Positions 24,416 to 32,694 of a stretch of DNA of 64,000 nucleotides are shown piece after piece (the stretch's first letter is position 1; the number at the start of each line of letters is the position of its first letter). The notes beneath the pieces are model-generated. The model made no database searches. It was not told the origin of the DNA and worked only from the letters and a program-made list of their open reading frames with translations. The DNA comes from Caulobacter sp. RHG1 (lineage in GTDB: Bacteria > Pseudomonadota > Alphaproteobacteria > Caulobacterales > Caulobacteraceae). The stretch covers positions 408,887 to 472,886 of the forward strand of contig NZ_SMZP01000005.1 in assembly GCF_013181195.1 (NCBI RefSeq), read 5' to 3'. A program made the translations under genes and the position numbers.

Positions 24416-25072
24416 ATGCGCCTGCTGCTTGTCGAAGACGATCCGCACCTGGGGCCGGCGATGCGGCGGGCCCTCGAAGCCGACCGCTACGCCGTCGACC
24501 TGGCCGCCACCGCCGAGGACGCTTCGGCCATGGCGCGGGTGCATGACTATGGCGTTGTGCTGCTGGATCTTGGCCTGCCGGACGGCTCGGGCCTGGAGGT
24601 GCTGCGCGACATCCGCAATCGCTCGCGCACCCTGCCCGTCATCGTCGTCACCGCCCAGGATCGCGTCGCCCAGCGCATCGCCGGCCTGGACATGGGGGCC
24701 GATGACTATCTGGTGAAGCCGGTCGACATCGACGAACTGCTGGCCCGTGTGCGCGCCCAGCTGCGCCGCACCGAAGGCCGGGCCGACCAGCACCTGACAG
24801 CCCGCAACGTCAGCCTGGACCTGGCTGGCCGCGTGGCCTTCAGGGACGATCAGCCCGTAGCCCTGACCGCCAAGGAGTTCAAGCTGGCCGCCCTGCTGCT
24901 GCGCCGGGCCGGCGGCTTTGTCAGCAAGGAGGAGATCGACACGGCCCTCCACGCCGATGACACCGTGGTCAGCGCCAACGCCATCGAGGTCACCGTCTCC
25001 TCGATCCGTCGCAAGCTGGGAGCCGACTTCGTGATCACCGCGCGCGGCCTGGGCTACATGGCGCCGCGATGA
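24416..25072 (+). CDS. OmpR-family response regulator
   Basis: A 218-residue QseB/TctD-like response regulator. The receiver has LLVEDDPHL (acidic pocket), acceptor Asp51 in VVLLDLGLPDG, Thr in VVTAQD and Lys in YLVKPVD. The winged-helix domain follows from about residue 125, with ALTAKEFKLAALLLRRAGG and ITARGLGYMAPR. Its stop overlaps the histidine kinase start by four bases (ATGA), so they form a cognate pair. The gene overlaps none of the divergent regulator; the 74-bp gap probably holds both promoters. Confidence 0.93.
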   Translation: MRLLLVEDDPHLGPAMRRALEADRYAVDLAATAEDASAMARVHDYGVVLLDLGLPDGSGLEVLRDIRNRSRTLPVIVVTAQDRVAQRIAGLDMGADDYLVKPVDIDELLARVRAQLRRTEGRADQHLTARNVSLDLAGRVAFRDDQPVALTAKEFKLAALLLRRAGGFVSKEEIDTALHADDTVVSANAIEVTVSSIRRKLGADFVITARGLGYMAPR

Positions 25073-26448
25073 GGCTGCGAGCGCGCTCCCTGTCGTTGCG
25101 GCTGTTCGCGCAGCTTTCGGTCCTGCTGGCCCTGGCGGGCCTGTCGATGGTCGTGCTGACCGTGGCGGTGATCCAGAAACAGGTCGAGGCCGTGGCCGAT
25201 CGGGATCTCGCCGTCGCCGCCAAGACTCTGGTCGTGCTGATGCACGAGGAGATCGACAGCCAGGCCCACCGTCGCCGCGCCGCCGCCCTCCTCAGCCGCG
25301 AGGACGTCGCGGCCTTCAAGACCGCCTCCGACTGGCGCGAGTTCGCCATTCTTCGCAACGGAACGGTCGCCTTCAAGTCCGCCCGACCGATCGCCGACTC
25401 CGCCTTGGCGCAGAGCAGCGGTTTCCACGACTTCCGGGTCGACGGCGCGCGCTGGCGCAGCTTCACCCGCGCCGCGCCCGAGCATGGGCTCAGCATCGTC
25501 GTCGCCGAGCCGATGTCGGTGCGGACGGTGGTCATCCGGCGGATCCTGTCGCGCCTGGCCCTGCCCATGATCGGCCTCCTGATCGGGGCCTGGATCTGCC
25601 TGTGGCTGGCGCTGAAGCACGGCCTGCGGGACCTGAGCCTGTTGAGCTCCGTCGTATCGCGGCGCAGCGCCCAGGACCTGGAGCCGCTGGCGCCGACGCC
25701 GTGGGCCCACGAGCTGCATGGCCTGATCGCGGCGCTGAACCGCCTGTTCGAGCGGGTGAAGGCGGCGTTCGAGCACGAGCAGATGTTCACCGCCATGGCC
25801 GCCCACCAGTTGCGCACGCCGCTGGCCACCCTGCGGGTCCAGGCTCAGCTCCTAGGCAAGGCCGCGCCGGACGCGCTCGGGGGCGAGTGCGACGACCTCC
25901 TGCACAGCATCGATCGGGCCTCGTCCTCGGTGAACCAGATGCTGCGCCTGTCGCGCCTGCAGGCCACATCGCTGTCCTACGGCCGCGTCGACCTTCGCGA
26001 CCTGATCGGCCGCGCTGTCGGCGACCACGCCCTGACTGCCGCCCAGGGCGGCATCGACATCGCCCTGGACGTCGGCCCCCACGCCCGCTGGCTGGTCACC
26101 GACGGCGAGGTGCTGCACCTGGCCCTGAGCAATCTGATCGAGAACGCCATCCGCCACGCCGCATCCGGCGGCGAGCTGCGCATCGCCACCCGCACGGTCG
26201 GCCGCCGGCTGGCTATAGACGTCCTGGACCGCGGCCCCGGCATCCCCATCGCCCAGCGCGTCCGCGCCCTGGAGCCCTACCAGACCCTGGGCTCACAGAC
26301 CGGCCGCAGCGGCCTGGGCCTGGCCATCGTCACCCGCGCCGTCGCCATCCTGGGCGGAACCGTCACCCTGGACGCCCGCACCGACGGCCCTGGCCTGGCC
26401 GTGACCCTGATCCTGAGCACGGCGACCCGCGAGGCGCCGTCCGTCTGA
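25069..26448 (+). CDS. Sensor histidine kinase, QseC/TctE-like
   Basis: A 459-residue membrane kinase. Two membrane helices (about residues 12-34 and 165-186) enclose a periplasmic sensor of roughly 130 residues. The phospho-acceptor is in FTAMAAHQLRTPLATLR (about His246), the N box is LSNLIENAIRHA, G1 is DRGPGIP and G2 is SGLGLAIV. The short sensor resembles the TctE/QseC two-component-sensor N-terminal region seen with tricarboxylate or metal sensing, but the signal is unknown. It is the last ordinary chromosomal gene before the integration site. Confidence 0.92.
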   Translation: MRLRARSLSLRLFAQLSVLLALAGLSMVVLTVAVIQKQVEAVADRDLAVAAKTLVVLMHEEIDSQAHRRRAAALLSREDVAAFKTASDWREFAILRNGTVAFKSARPIADSALAQSSGFHDFRVDGARWRSFTRAAPEHGLSIVVAEPMSVRTVVIRRILSRLALPMIGLLIGAWICLWLALKHGLRDLSLLSSVVSRRSAQDLEPLAPTPWAHELHGLIAALNRLFERVKAAFEHEQMFTAMAAHQLRTPLATLRVQAQLLGKAAPDALGGECDDLLHSIDRASSSVNQMLRLSRLQATSLSYGRVDLRDLIGRAVGDHALTAAQGGIDIALDVGPHARWLVTDGEVLHLALSNLIENAIRHAASGGELRIATRTVGRRLAIDVLDRGPGIPIAQRVRALEPYQTLGSQTGRSGLGLAIVTRAVAILGGTVTLDARTDGPGLAVTLILSTATREAPSV

Positions 26449-26536
26449 TCTGAATTCTGAAAGAAAACCCCGCGCGCAGCGCCAAATCCGCTGTCGCCAA
26501 CAGGCCTCAAAGGGCCCGAATGATGTCAGGAGAAAA

Positions 26537-26582
26537 TGGCGCGCCCGGAACGATTCGAACGTCCGACCCTCAGATTCGTAGT
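26537..26582 (-). other. 3' half of tRNA-Arg(ACG): attachment site at the left end of the integrative element
   Basis: Read on the minus strand the segment begins at the anticodon loop CTACGAA (anticodon ACG), continues through the 3' anticodon strand TCTGA, variable loop, a T-arm with loop TTCGAAT and stem GGACG/CGTTC, then acceptor strand CGGGCGC, discriminator G and encoded CCA at 26539-26537. Immediately upstream of the loop, the bases (CGATA) cannot pair with TCTGA and no D-arm or 5' acceptor strand follows, so only a half tRNA is present. This is the typical displaced copy left when a tyrosine recombinase inserts within a tRNA gene; the intact gene should lie at the other end of the element. 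Confidence 0.85.
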
Positions 26583-26785
26583 ATCGCCAACTATTAGCGC
26601 CACCTTTACGCTATAGTACGCCACATCGCGAAAGTTATTGTTCTTTCTATATATTCCCATTCACGGGTCGAACGTGTTAGTATAGCTGCGAAGGTCAGAA
26701 TTTAGACTTTTATGGACATCTCCCCTGATTAGCGCCCGTACTAAATCCGGCCACAAGCAACGCAGCTGACCCTTAGATTTTGGAC

Positions 26786-28252
26786 ATGAGCAGCCAAACG
26801 TTTTCGTTCTCGGACCGAGCGCTCGCCCAACTCCCCCTGGCGAGCAAGGGCCAGTACATGGTTCGCGATAGCGACCTTCGCGGCTTCTTCGTCGTCGTGG
26901 GCGCCCGCAAGAAGACATACGTCGTCCAGGCCGAGTTCTGGCAGGACGGCCAGCGCAAAGGAAAGCGCCTGGCGATCGGCAACGTTGACGAGATGCCCTT
27001 GCGCGAGGCCAGGGTCGCCGCCAGGGGTACTCTGGCCAGAATCCTCAGCGGCGCCCTTCACCGCGAGGAGGCGGAGGCCAAGGCGGCTGCGGAAGCAGCG
27101 GCGGCCTCCGCCATCGGGACTGCCGAAGACGGCAAAGGCGTCACCTTGAGGCAGGCGTGGGCGCGCTACCGGACTTCGCATATGGAGCGGAAGGGGCGGA
27201 GCGAGGCCACCATTGAGGGATACGGCGACCACGTCGAGCGCCTGTTCTCCGACTGGCTCGACAAGCCGCTAAGCGAGTTGGGCGAGGCTCCGGGGATCGT
27301 CGCCGACCGCCATGACAAGATCACACGCGACAATGGGCCCGGTATCGCCAATGGCGCGATGCGGACGTTGCGGGCGATCTACAACCATGCCCGCAAGCGC
27401 AACCGGGATCTGCCGCCCGAGAACCCGACGCTCGCTGTCGACTGGAACGTGGTCAAACGGCGGGATACGGCCATGGGTGTCGAGGACCTGCCGGGGTGGT
27501 TTGAACAGGCCAAGCGCCTTCGCCATCCGATCCGGCGAGAATTCCACCTGTTCACGCTGCTGTCGGGCAGCCGGCCAGCTGCTCTTCTCAGGGCCCGCGT
27601 AGAGCACCTGAACCTTCGTGAACGGGTGCTGCACATCCCGCGCCCCAAGGGTGGCGAGGACCGCGCGTTCGATATCCCGCTGTCGCGCGCGATGATCCGC
27701 TGCCTCATCCGCGCGATGCGCGCCAGTCGCTTCATGCTTCCCGACCAGGCCGCGACCTGGATTTTCGCTGGCGAAAGCCGCGAGGGACACATGACCGTGC
27801 ACCGCGAGGAGCGCCAGGTCCTCTGCAAGTTCGGCAATGACCTTCGCCAGACCTATCGCACCGTCGGGCAGGCAGCCGGTCTTTCCGAGCTCGACTGCCA
27901 CCTGCTGATGAACCACAGCTTGCCCGGCGTGAACGCTGGCTACATCACCCGCGCCAAGCTTCTCGTGGGCCACTTGCGCAAGGCCCAGGAGGAGGTTTCC
28001 CAACTCGTGATCTCCCGGTCGGGTAGCGACGGGACGCGCTGGCCGAAGCTGCCGTCGAGGAAGATCGGCGATCCTCTGCGCGACCCGACGCCGCCAGACC
28101 GGCGGACCAAAGCTTATTGCCACGCGAACCCCCTCACGGTGGAAGGAAAGCCCCGCCGGCGCGTCGGCCGGCCGCCGACCAGAGCAGCACCAGCGCCAAC
28201 CTCCTCGTCGACACCGCGCACGCCAGGGGGGACTGCGCACGCCTCGGGCTGA
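26786..28252 (+). CDS. int: Tyrosine-type site-specific recombinase/integrase
   Basis: A 488-residue integrase. The N-terminal third is an arm-type DNA-binding domain (RDSDLRGFFVVVGARKKTYVVQAE, RLAIGNVDEMPLREAR) as in P4-like integrases; a core-binding domain with TIEGYGDHVERLFSDWLDKPL follows. Catalytic residues are visible: Arg in LLSGSRPAAL (about 262), Arg in NDLRQTYRTVG (about 354; the usual His two residues earlier is Asn), His in LLMNHSLPGV and the nucleophile Tyr in AGYITR (about 386). A Pro/Thr-rich basic tail of about 70 residues is unusual. ATG at 26786 is preferred to the TTG six bases before it. Located 204 bp from the half tRNA, it very likely made the insertion. Confidence 0.88.
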   Translation: MSSQTFSFSDRALAQLPLASKGQYMVRDSDLRGFFVVVGARKKTYVVQAEFWQDGQRKGKRLAIGNVDEMPLREARVAARGTLARILSGALHREEAEAKAAAEAAAASAIGTAEDGKGVTLRQAWARYRTSHMERKGRSEATIEGYGDHVERLFSDWLDKPLSELGEAPGIVADRHDKITRDNGPGIANGAMRTLRAIYNHARKRNRDLPPENPTLAVDWNVVKRRDTAMGVEDLPGWFEQAKRLRHPIRREFHLFTLLSGSRPAALLRARVEHLNLRERVLHIPRPKGGEDRAFDIPLSRAMIRCLIRAMRASRFMLPDQAATWIFAGESREGHMTVHREERQVLCKFGNDLRQTYRTVGQAAGLSELDCHLLMNHSLPGVNAGYITRAKLLVGHLRKAQEEVSQLVISRSGSDGTRWPKLPSRKIGDPLRDPTPPDRRTKAYCHANPLTVEGKPRRRVGRPPTRAAPAPTSSSTPRTPGGTAHASG

Positions 28253-28269
28253 GCCGATCCTGCCAGACC

Positions 28270-28449
28270 TCAGCGGCTTGCGAAGGTCGCCTGGGCGCGG
28301 GCTCGACGACGCGTGCGCCGCGCCTCATCCTTGATCTCCGAAACCGCGTACTGGATGTCGCGGATCGTGTCGGCCCAGGAGAACGGCGGCCGCTCGCGTA
28401 TCCAGCCCAGGACTTCAGTAGCGGTGGGTTCATGGAAGCGGGCAGGCAT
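28270..28449 (-). CDS. Small hypothetical protein, or the shifted end of the upstream gene
   Basis: A 59-residue frame starting MPARFHEPTATEVLGWIRERPPF and ending in a strongly basic stretch (DEARRTRRRARAQ). It looks like real coding sequence but overlaps the upstream gene by 20 bases in another frame. Either these are two coupled small genes, or one gene of about 150 residues carries a frameshift near 28450-28500. No domain recognised. Confidence 0.45.
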   Translation of the reverse strand: MPARFHEPTATEVLGWIRERPPFSWADTIRDIQYAVSEIKDEARRTRRRARAQATFASR

Positions 28450-28756
28450 CCGAGCAACTACAGCAGTCGATGGTTCCGAGCCCGACACCTGACCGGACGT
28501 CTTCCAATCGCGCAAGGGAGGGTTCCAGGAAACCGTCGTCGAACCACTCCTGTTCGTCGGCGGTCGGCTCGGCGGCTGGCCGCGAGATGCGCGCGGCAAG
28601 GACTGCGTTGTCCGCCAGCCGAGCGAAGCCCGCCGGCGAAAGCGGATCGATCGCCTCGGCGTGGCCCCTGGCCCAATCCGCCCACCTGGCCAGAGCGCCG
28701 TTCGGTGGCGCCGTCCGCTCAAGCGCGCGGGGCGAAGGCCTGGCGGCCGTCATCAC
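28430..28756 (-). CDS. Hypothetical protein of the element
   Basis: A 108-residue frame. The first 90 residues look natural (ARWADWARGHAEAIDPLSPAGFARLADNAVLAARIS, then an acidic DEQEWFDDGFLEPSL segment), resembling small uncharacterised proteins of integrative elements. The last 15 residues (IDCCSCSDACPLP) are Cys-rich with codon use unlike the rest, which suggests the frame is entered after a shift and that the true C-terminus is the overlapping frame at 28270-28449. Confidence 0.45.
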   Translation of the reverse strand: MMTAARPSPRALERTAPPNGALARWADWARGHAEAIDPLSPAGFARLADNAVLAARISRPAAEPTADEQEWFDDGFLEPSLARLEDVRSGVGLGTIDCCSCSDACPLP

Positions 28757-28894
28757 GCTCCTAGGCGCGTGGATGGCCAGAGGCGGAATTCAGGATCGTC
28801 GTGACGGGCGGACATAGCAGCCGCTGACCGGCGCGTTCTCGGTCGAAGGCTTCGGCGCCGATGACCAAACGTCGAGCGATCGCTCGCTCCCGCT

Positions 28895-29470
28895 TCATGC
28901 AGGATCAGTATTCCAACTATAGAGGTGGGGATTCGCAGCCAGGAAGTCGCGGCGCATGGCGCGCGCCTCCGCCATCCGGGGCGTGGCGGCTTCCCATGCC
29001 TCAACGGCAGCGATCAAGGCCCCGGCCCGATTCAGACAGGCGTCAGCGTGCTTGATGACGACAAGGTTGGGCGTGGCTTGAGGGCGAATGCTCAGGAGCG
29101 CCTCGATGGCGGCGTGTTCACGGCCGGCCCCGAGCCGATCGGCCAGGACGGCCAAGGCCACCGCCGCCGATCGACCAACGCCGTGACGACAGTGGATGAG
29201 CAGCGAGCCCGCCGCATTGGCGCGGCCAAAGGCGATTGCCTGGCCAACCTGCTCAAGCTCAGCCACCCTGACGCCAAGGCTATCGTCATCGACATCCTCG
29301 AACGCCAGGACGAGGTGGGGCGGCTTGGGGGCCCGATGGAACCGGAGCTTGTCAGCAGGACGGCATGCCGGATCTTCCAAGGTGATGACGGCCTCGAAAC
29401 GTCGCTTGTGACGCCAAGCTTGGCTAAGGCTTGTGACAGCAATCGATCCAGGATCAGCCATTGGGCCCAT
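28895..29470 (-). CDS. Dual-specificity/tyrosine phosphatase-like protein
   Basis: A 191-residue protein with the Cys-x5-Arg phosphatase loop in LLIHCRHGVGRSAAVALAVLADRL (nucleophile Cys, transition-state Arg). An upstream Asp-rich segment, LAFEDVDDDSLG, may supply the general acid. This matches small DSP-like phosphatases that remove phosphate from Tyr/Ser/Thr or other phospho-substrates; the actual target is unknown. The ATG at 29470 has an AAGG about eight bases upstream; another at 29461 is possible. It lies among element genes of unknown function, and a regulatory or anti-host-defence role would be a guess. Confidence 0.75.
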   Translation of the reverse strand: MGPMADPGSIAVTSLSQAWRHKRRFEAVITLEDPACRPADKLRFHRAPKPPHLVLAFEDVDDDSLGVRVAELEQVGQAIAFGRANAAGSLLIHCRHGVGRSAAVALAVLADRLGAGREHAAIEALLSIRPQATPNLVVIKHADACLNRAGALIAAVEAWEAATPRMAEARAMRRDFLAANPHLYSWNTDPA

Positions 29471-29511
29471 TGAACGCCTTCCGTACTGGCGATCGGAAAT
29501 CCTTATCGCCT

Positions 29512-30054
29512 TCAGGCAGACGTCAACGCCTCACCGCCCGAAAGCCGGGCAAGGTCGGCCTCGTCCAGGAAAGTGAGGCTCGCACCGGCCGTCGCATCGA
29601 ACTGATGCAGGCTACCAACAAGCTCGTCCAACTCGATCTTCAAGCGTCGCCACCAGTCGCCATCGGACTTGGCAAGCGTGGCCAACGGCGGCGCCGAAAT
29701 CGTGGCCAAGGCCGCATCCAGCTTCAATCCGATCTCGATGACACTGATCATCAGGCCTTCGCTCTCGCCCGGCGCTTTGTCGATCAGGCGATGCACGTAG
29801 CTCTGGGCCGTGCGCAAAGAAGACAGCGTAGAGAGCTGGCCGCCAGCCTCGAATTCGTCCAGGCGCGTGGCGATATGATTGCGAACCGCGAACATGCCGG
29901 TCAGCAGGGCGCGCTCGCGGCGCTGCATGCCGGCCTCGTCGTTGCGCTGCTTGCGCCGATCGGCGAGCCAGGCCCCCAGCAGGGCGAAGCCGCCGCCGAC
30001 AAGCGCGCCGAGTAGCGGCCCGATCACCGCCAGGACCTTGCCTAAAGTCTCCAT
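29512..30054 (-). CDS. Membrane-anchored hypothetical protein
   Basis: A 180-residue protein with one N-terminal membrane helix (LGKVLAVIGPLLGALVGGGFALLGAWLADRR), then a mostly helical soluble region with ALLTGMFAVRNHIATRLDEFE and a C-terminal half rich in Leu heptads. The positive residues after the helix predict a cytoplasmic soluble part. No family recognised. ATG at 30054 is chosen; the open frame to 30240 is arginine-rich filler. It is 29 bp from the end of the next gene on the same strand. Confidence 0.6.
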   Translation of the reverse strand: METLGKVLAVIGPLLGALVGGGFALLGAWLADRRKQRNDEAGMQRRERALLTGMFAVRNHIATRLDEFEAGGQLSTLSSLRTAQSYVHRLIDKAPGESEGLMISVIEIGLKLDAALATISAPPLATLAKSDGDWWRRLKIELDELVGSLHQFDATAGASLTFLDEADLARLSGGEALTSA

Positions 30055-30083
30055 GCCCCACCCGTCATCATGCCGCCTGTCGG

Positions 30084-30704
30084 CTAGTCCAGTTGCTTGA
30101 AGGCCCACAAGTGGCCGTAGAGCGCCGCCAGATCCTCGGCCTTTTGGGCCGAAAAGCCATGTCGCGACAACATCGCGCGCAGGGCCGGTTCGGGGATCTC
30201 CTGGCGCCCTTCCTTCACCAGGCGGTAGAACCGCTGCCAATCGAGCGGATGCAGGGATGCCGTGTCGGCCTGGACCCCGAAGCGTTCTACGAGCTCGCGC
30301 GTCCTGGCGGTCGCCTGCCAGCGGCCGGCCCCGCGACGCTCGATCCGCAGGCGGTAGCGGGTTCCGCTGGCCGTGTTCCAGGCCGACAGCAACGGCTTGA
30401 TCATCACCTGCGCGGCCTCGGCATAGGCGTCATAGGTCGGCGGTTCGGGCGCCCAACGGTGGGCGGTCAGCTCGACTCGGATCGTCGCTGGCCGGTCGGG
30501 CGGCGAGAGGAGCGCGAAGTTCAGGTCCTGGTGGGCGCTGGCTTCGAGCAACTCGAAGGTCGCGGCCTCGTATCCGGCCTCGCCCAGGGCGTTTGAAACG
30601 CGTTCGGCCTTGAAGCGTCCCGAAGCTTGGCCGAGCGCGACCATTCCGTCGAGAAAGTCGGTGCGGTCGCCCGAAATGGCGATGTCGATATCCGGCAGGG
30701 GCAT
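30084..30704 (-). CDS. Hypothetical protein of the element
   Basis: A 206-residue soluble protein starting MPLPDIDIAISGDRTDFLDG at the ATG of 30704. Features are a central TIRVELTAHRWAPEPPTYDAYAEAAQVMIKPLL segment, an Arg-rich strand YRLRIERRG, and a helical C-terminus with PALRAMLSRHGFSAQKAEDLAALYGHLWAFKQ. No domain recognised. The longer open frame to 31292 overlaps the divergent 552-residue gene and is rejected. The 273-bp gap to that gene should hold two divergent promoters. Confidence 0.6.
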   Translation of the reverse strand: MPLPDIDIAISGDRTDFLDGMVALGQASGRFKAERVSNALGEAGYEAATFELLEASAHQDLNFALLSPPDRPATIRVELTAHRWAPEPPTYDAYAEAAQVMIKPLLSAWNTASGTRYRLRIERRGAGRWQATARTRELVERFGVQADTASLHPLDWQRFYRLVKEGRQEIPEPALRAMLSRHGFSAQKAEDLAALYGHLWAFKQLD

Positions 30705-30977
30705 GGGGTCCTCGAATGACAGCCCCAGCCTATACGGTGCTCGCCGCCAAAAACGGTCGTAGGTGAAGCGCCGGCTCCTTCCGCGCCCTTCGCCGCTTGG
30801 GAGGGCGGACCCGCTCCCCCGCGCTACGGCGCGCCAGCCCGAGAGGAGATCGTCCTGGCGGCGCGCCCTCACCCGAGAAGACGGATGAGCGCGCTTCGGA
30901 AGCCCGTGTTCAATGACATGCGGCCATCGCCCGGCGCGATGGGACCGCCCCCATGAACCCGATCCAGGAACATCACC

Positions 30978-32636
30978 ATGACGAAGATCACCACCGCCTC
31001 GGACGTCGTCCCAGTCGCGGACGCCCACGGCGCGGCGTCCGTCCTCGCAGGTCTCGCCGACGCGGCCCTGACGATCAAGATCGACCAGTTCGAGCCGGCC
31101 TTCGACCGTCACGGCGAAGCAGAAGAGCGCTGCATCGCGGCGTGCAGGGCCCTGGAAACCAGGCCGCTGCCGCAAGTGCTTGTCGTCGCGCCCAAGGACC
31201 GGACGCTGGTGGGCGTAACCATGACCTACAGCGACGGCGCGACCGAGAGCCGTCCGATCCCGGTGGATCCGGTCCGGCTGGATACCGCCCAAGCCATGCT
31301 CGACTATTGCGAGGGCGACGCCGCGCGCGCCGCGCCCTACCTGGCGGCGCTGGAGCCCTGGCTGGCGGCCACCCTGCCGCTTCGCCGCCGCCTGGATCGG
31401 GCCAGACAGGCGGCGCGCCGGACCGAGGCGAGGCAGTTGGCCGCCACGAACGCGATGCAGGCGGCCGCCATGGCCATCCTGGCGGCGCCGGCGCTATCGA
31501 TCGGCGACATGCTCGCCAAGATCGACGGCTATGTCCGAGTCCATTGCGACAGCGGCAAGCTGGAGGATCTGGACGCGTTCGACGCCGCGCCCCTGACCTT
31601 GGCCCTGGCCAAGGACCTTGCCGGGCTGGCGCGGACGACGCTGGCCCCGCCAGGATCGGATTGGGCGCTGGCGTTCGAACGCCTCCAGGCCGCCGAGCAG
31701 CGCTACCGGGCGCTTTGCGCCGAGGACGATGACGCCACCGACCGGCTGCACCTTGGCCTTGATCCGGCCTGCCGCGCGCCAGGGCTGCACCAGCGCGAGT
31801 CGATCCGCTGGCTGTCGATCGAGGCCTTCGACAGCGACGTCCTGCTGACGCCCCAAGCCAAGGCGCTGCTGCGCCCCCGGGCGGAGGCGGCGATCAAACA
31901 GCGCGACGGTTTCTTCCGCCGCGTCGAGGACCCTGAGCGCAACCGCCGCAGCGCCGAACTCGAACGGCTGTGCGACGAGAAGGACATCGCGATCGACGAG
32001 CTGCTGGCGCTGCCGCCCCCGAGCGTCTCGGCCCTCCTCTATGCGATGGAGCAGCGGATTGGGTGGATGGACGACGACAAGGTCGGCCTCGCCGATCCCG
32101 GCTACGTGGCCTTCTGCCTGAACACCTATCTCGATGCGGCCTACCCGGTTCAGAGCTATATCGACCTGCTGCATCTCGCCGGGCGCACCTACGCCGTCCC
32201 CGAGGCGCTGAACTTCAATCCCCGGGCCTGGATCGACGCCTATGAGGCGGTGGACGGGAAGGTGGGCGAGGTCGGCCAAGGCCTCATCATCGCCTATCCT
32301 GAGCACGACACCCTGCAAGCCCGGCGACTGCGGGTCGCCCTGGCCCAGGCGCCGTGGAAGTACCGCGCGGTCCATCTGGCCGCCGAGCAGCGCCGCGAGC
32401 AAGGCGGCGACCCGTTCCGCGACGCTCAGGGCCTGGCGGGCAAGTGCGACCAGCGCCACGCCGCGCGCCGCTTCGACGGGTTCGTCCGCCGGGCCGACCA
32501 CGTCGTCTTCACGCGCGATCCGGTGACGGGCGCGGCGAGCCCGCACATCGAGCATATCGACAACGCCGTCGCGCCCTACATCCCGGCGGGGTTCGGCGTG
32601 CCCGCGCCCGATCCGCTGATCCTGGCGGCCGAATAG
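30978..32636 (+). CDS. Large hypothetical protein of the element
   Basis: A 552-residue protein I do not recognise. Start ATG 30978 has CAGGA nine bases upstream. It is Ala/Leu/Arg-rich and largely helical, with a likely coiled segment near residues 130-160 (LRRRLDRARQAARRTEARQLAATNA), an acidic mid-region, and a C-terminal third with conserved-looking aromatic motifs (GYVAFCLNTYLDAAYPVQSYIDLLHLAG, PWKYRAVHLAAEQRREQGGDPF, HVVFTRDP). No signal peptide or membrane helix. It is immediately followed, convergently, by ardA. Possible roles in element maintenance or defence are speculation. Confidence 0.65.
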   Translation: MTKITTASDVVPVADAHGAASVLAGLADAALTIKIDQFEPAFDRHGEAEERCIAACRALETRPLPQVLVVAPKDRTLVGVTMTYSDGATESRPIPVDPVRLDTAQAMLDYCEGDAARAAPYLAALEPWLAATLPLRRRLDRARQAARRTEARQLAATNAMQAAAMAILAAPALSIGDMLAKIDGYVRVHCDSGKLEDLDAFDAAPLTLALAKDLAGLARTTLAPPGSDWALAFERLQAAEQRYRALCAEDDDATDRLHLGLDPACRAPGLHQRESIRWLSIEAFDSDVLLTPQAKALLRPRAEAAIKQRDGFFRRVEDPERNRRSAELERLCDEKDIAIDELLALPPPSVSALLYAMEQRIGWMDDDKVGLADPGYVAFCLNTYLDAAYPVQSYIDLLHLAGRTYAVPEALNFNPRAWIDAYEAVDGKVGEVGQGLIIAYPEHDTLQARRLRVALAQAPWKYRAVHLAAEQRREQGGDPFRDAQGLAGKCDQRHAARRFDGFVRRADHVVFTRDPVTGAASPHIEHIDNAVAPYIPAGFGVPAPDPLILAAE

Positions 32637-32694
32637 CCACGCCCTGTGGTCGCCGGCCCTGGGTGAGGGGCCGGCGACGTTTTCATCGCAGAGC

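Noticed and set aside
26520..26645. Complete tRNA gene
   Set aside because: Only the 3' half can be folded; no D-arm or 5' acceptor strand matches on the minus strand.
28753..29004. 83-residue minus-strand frame
   Set aside because: Arg-rich, overlaps the phosphatase gene end in another frame, and has no family resemblance.
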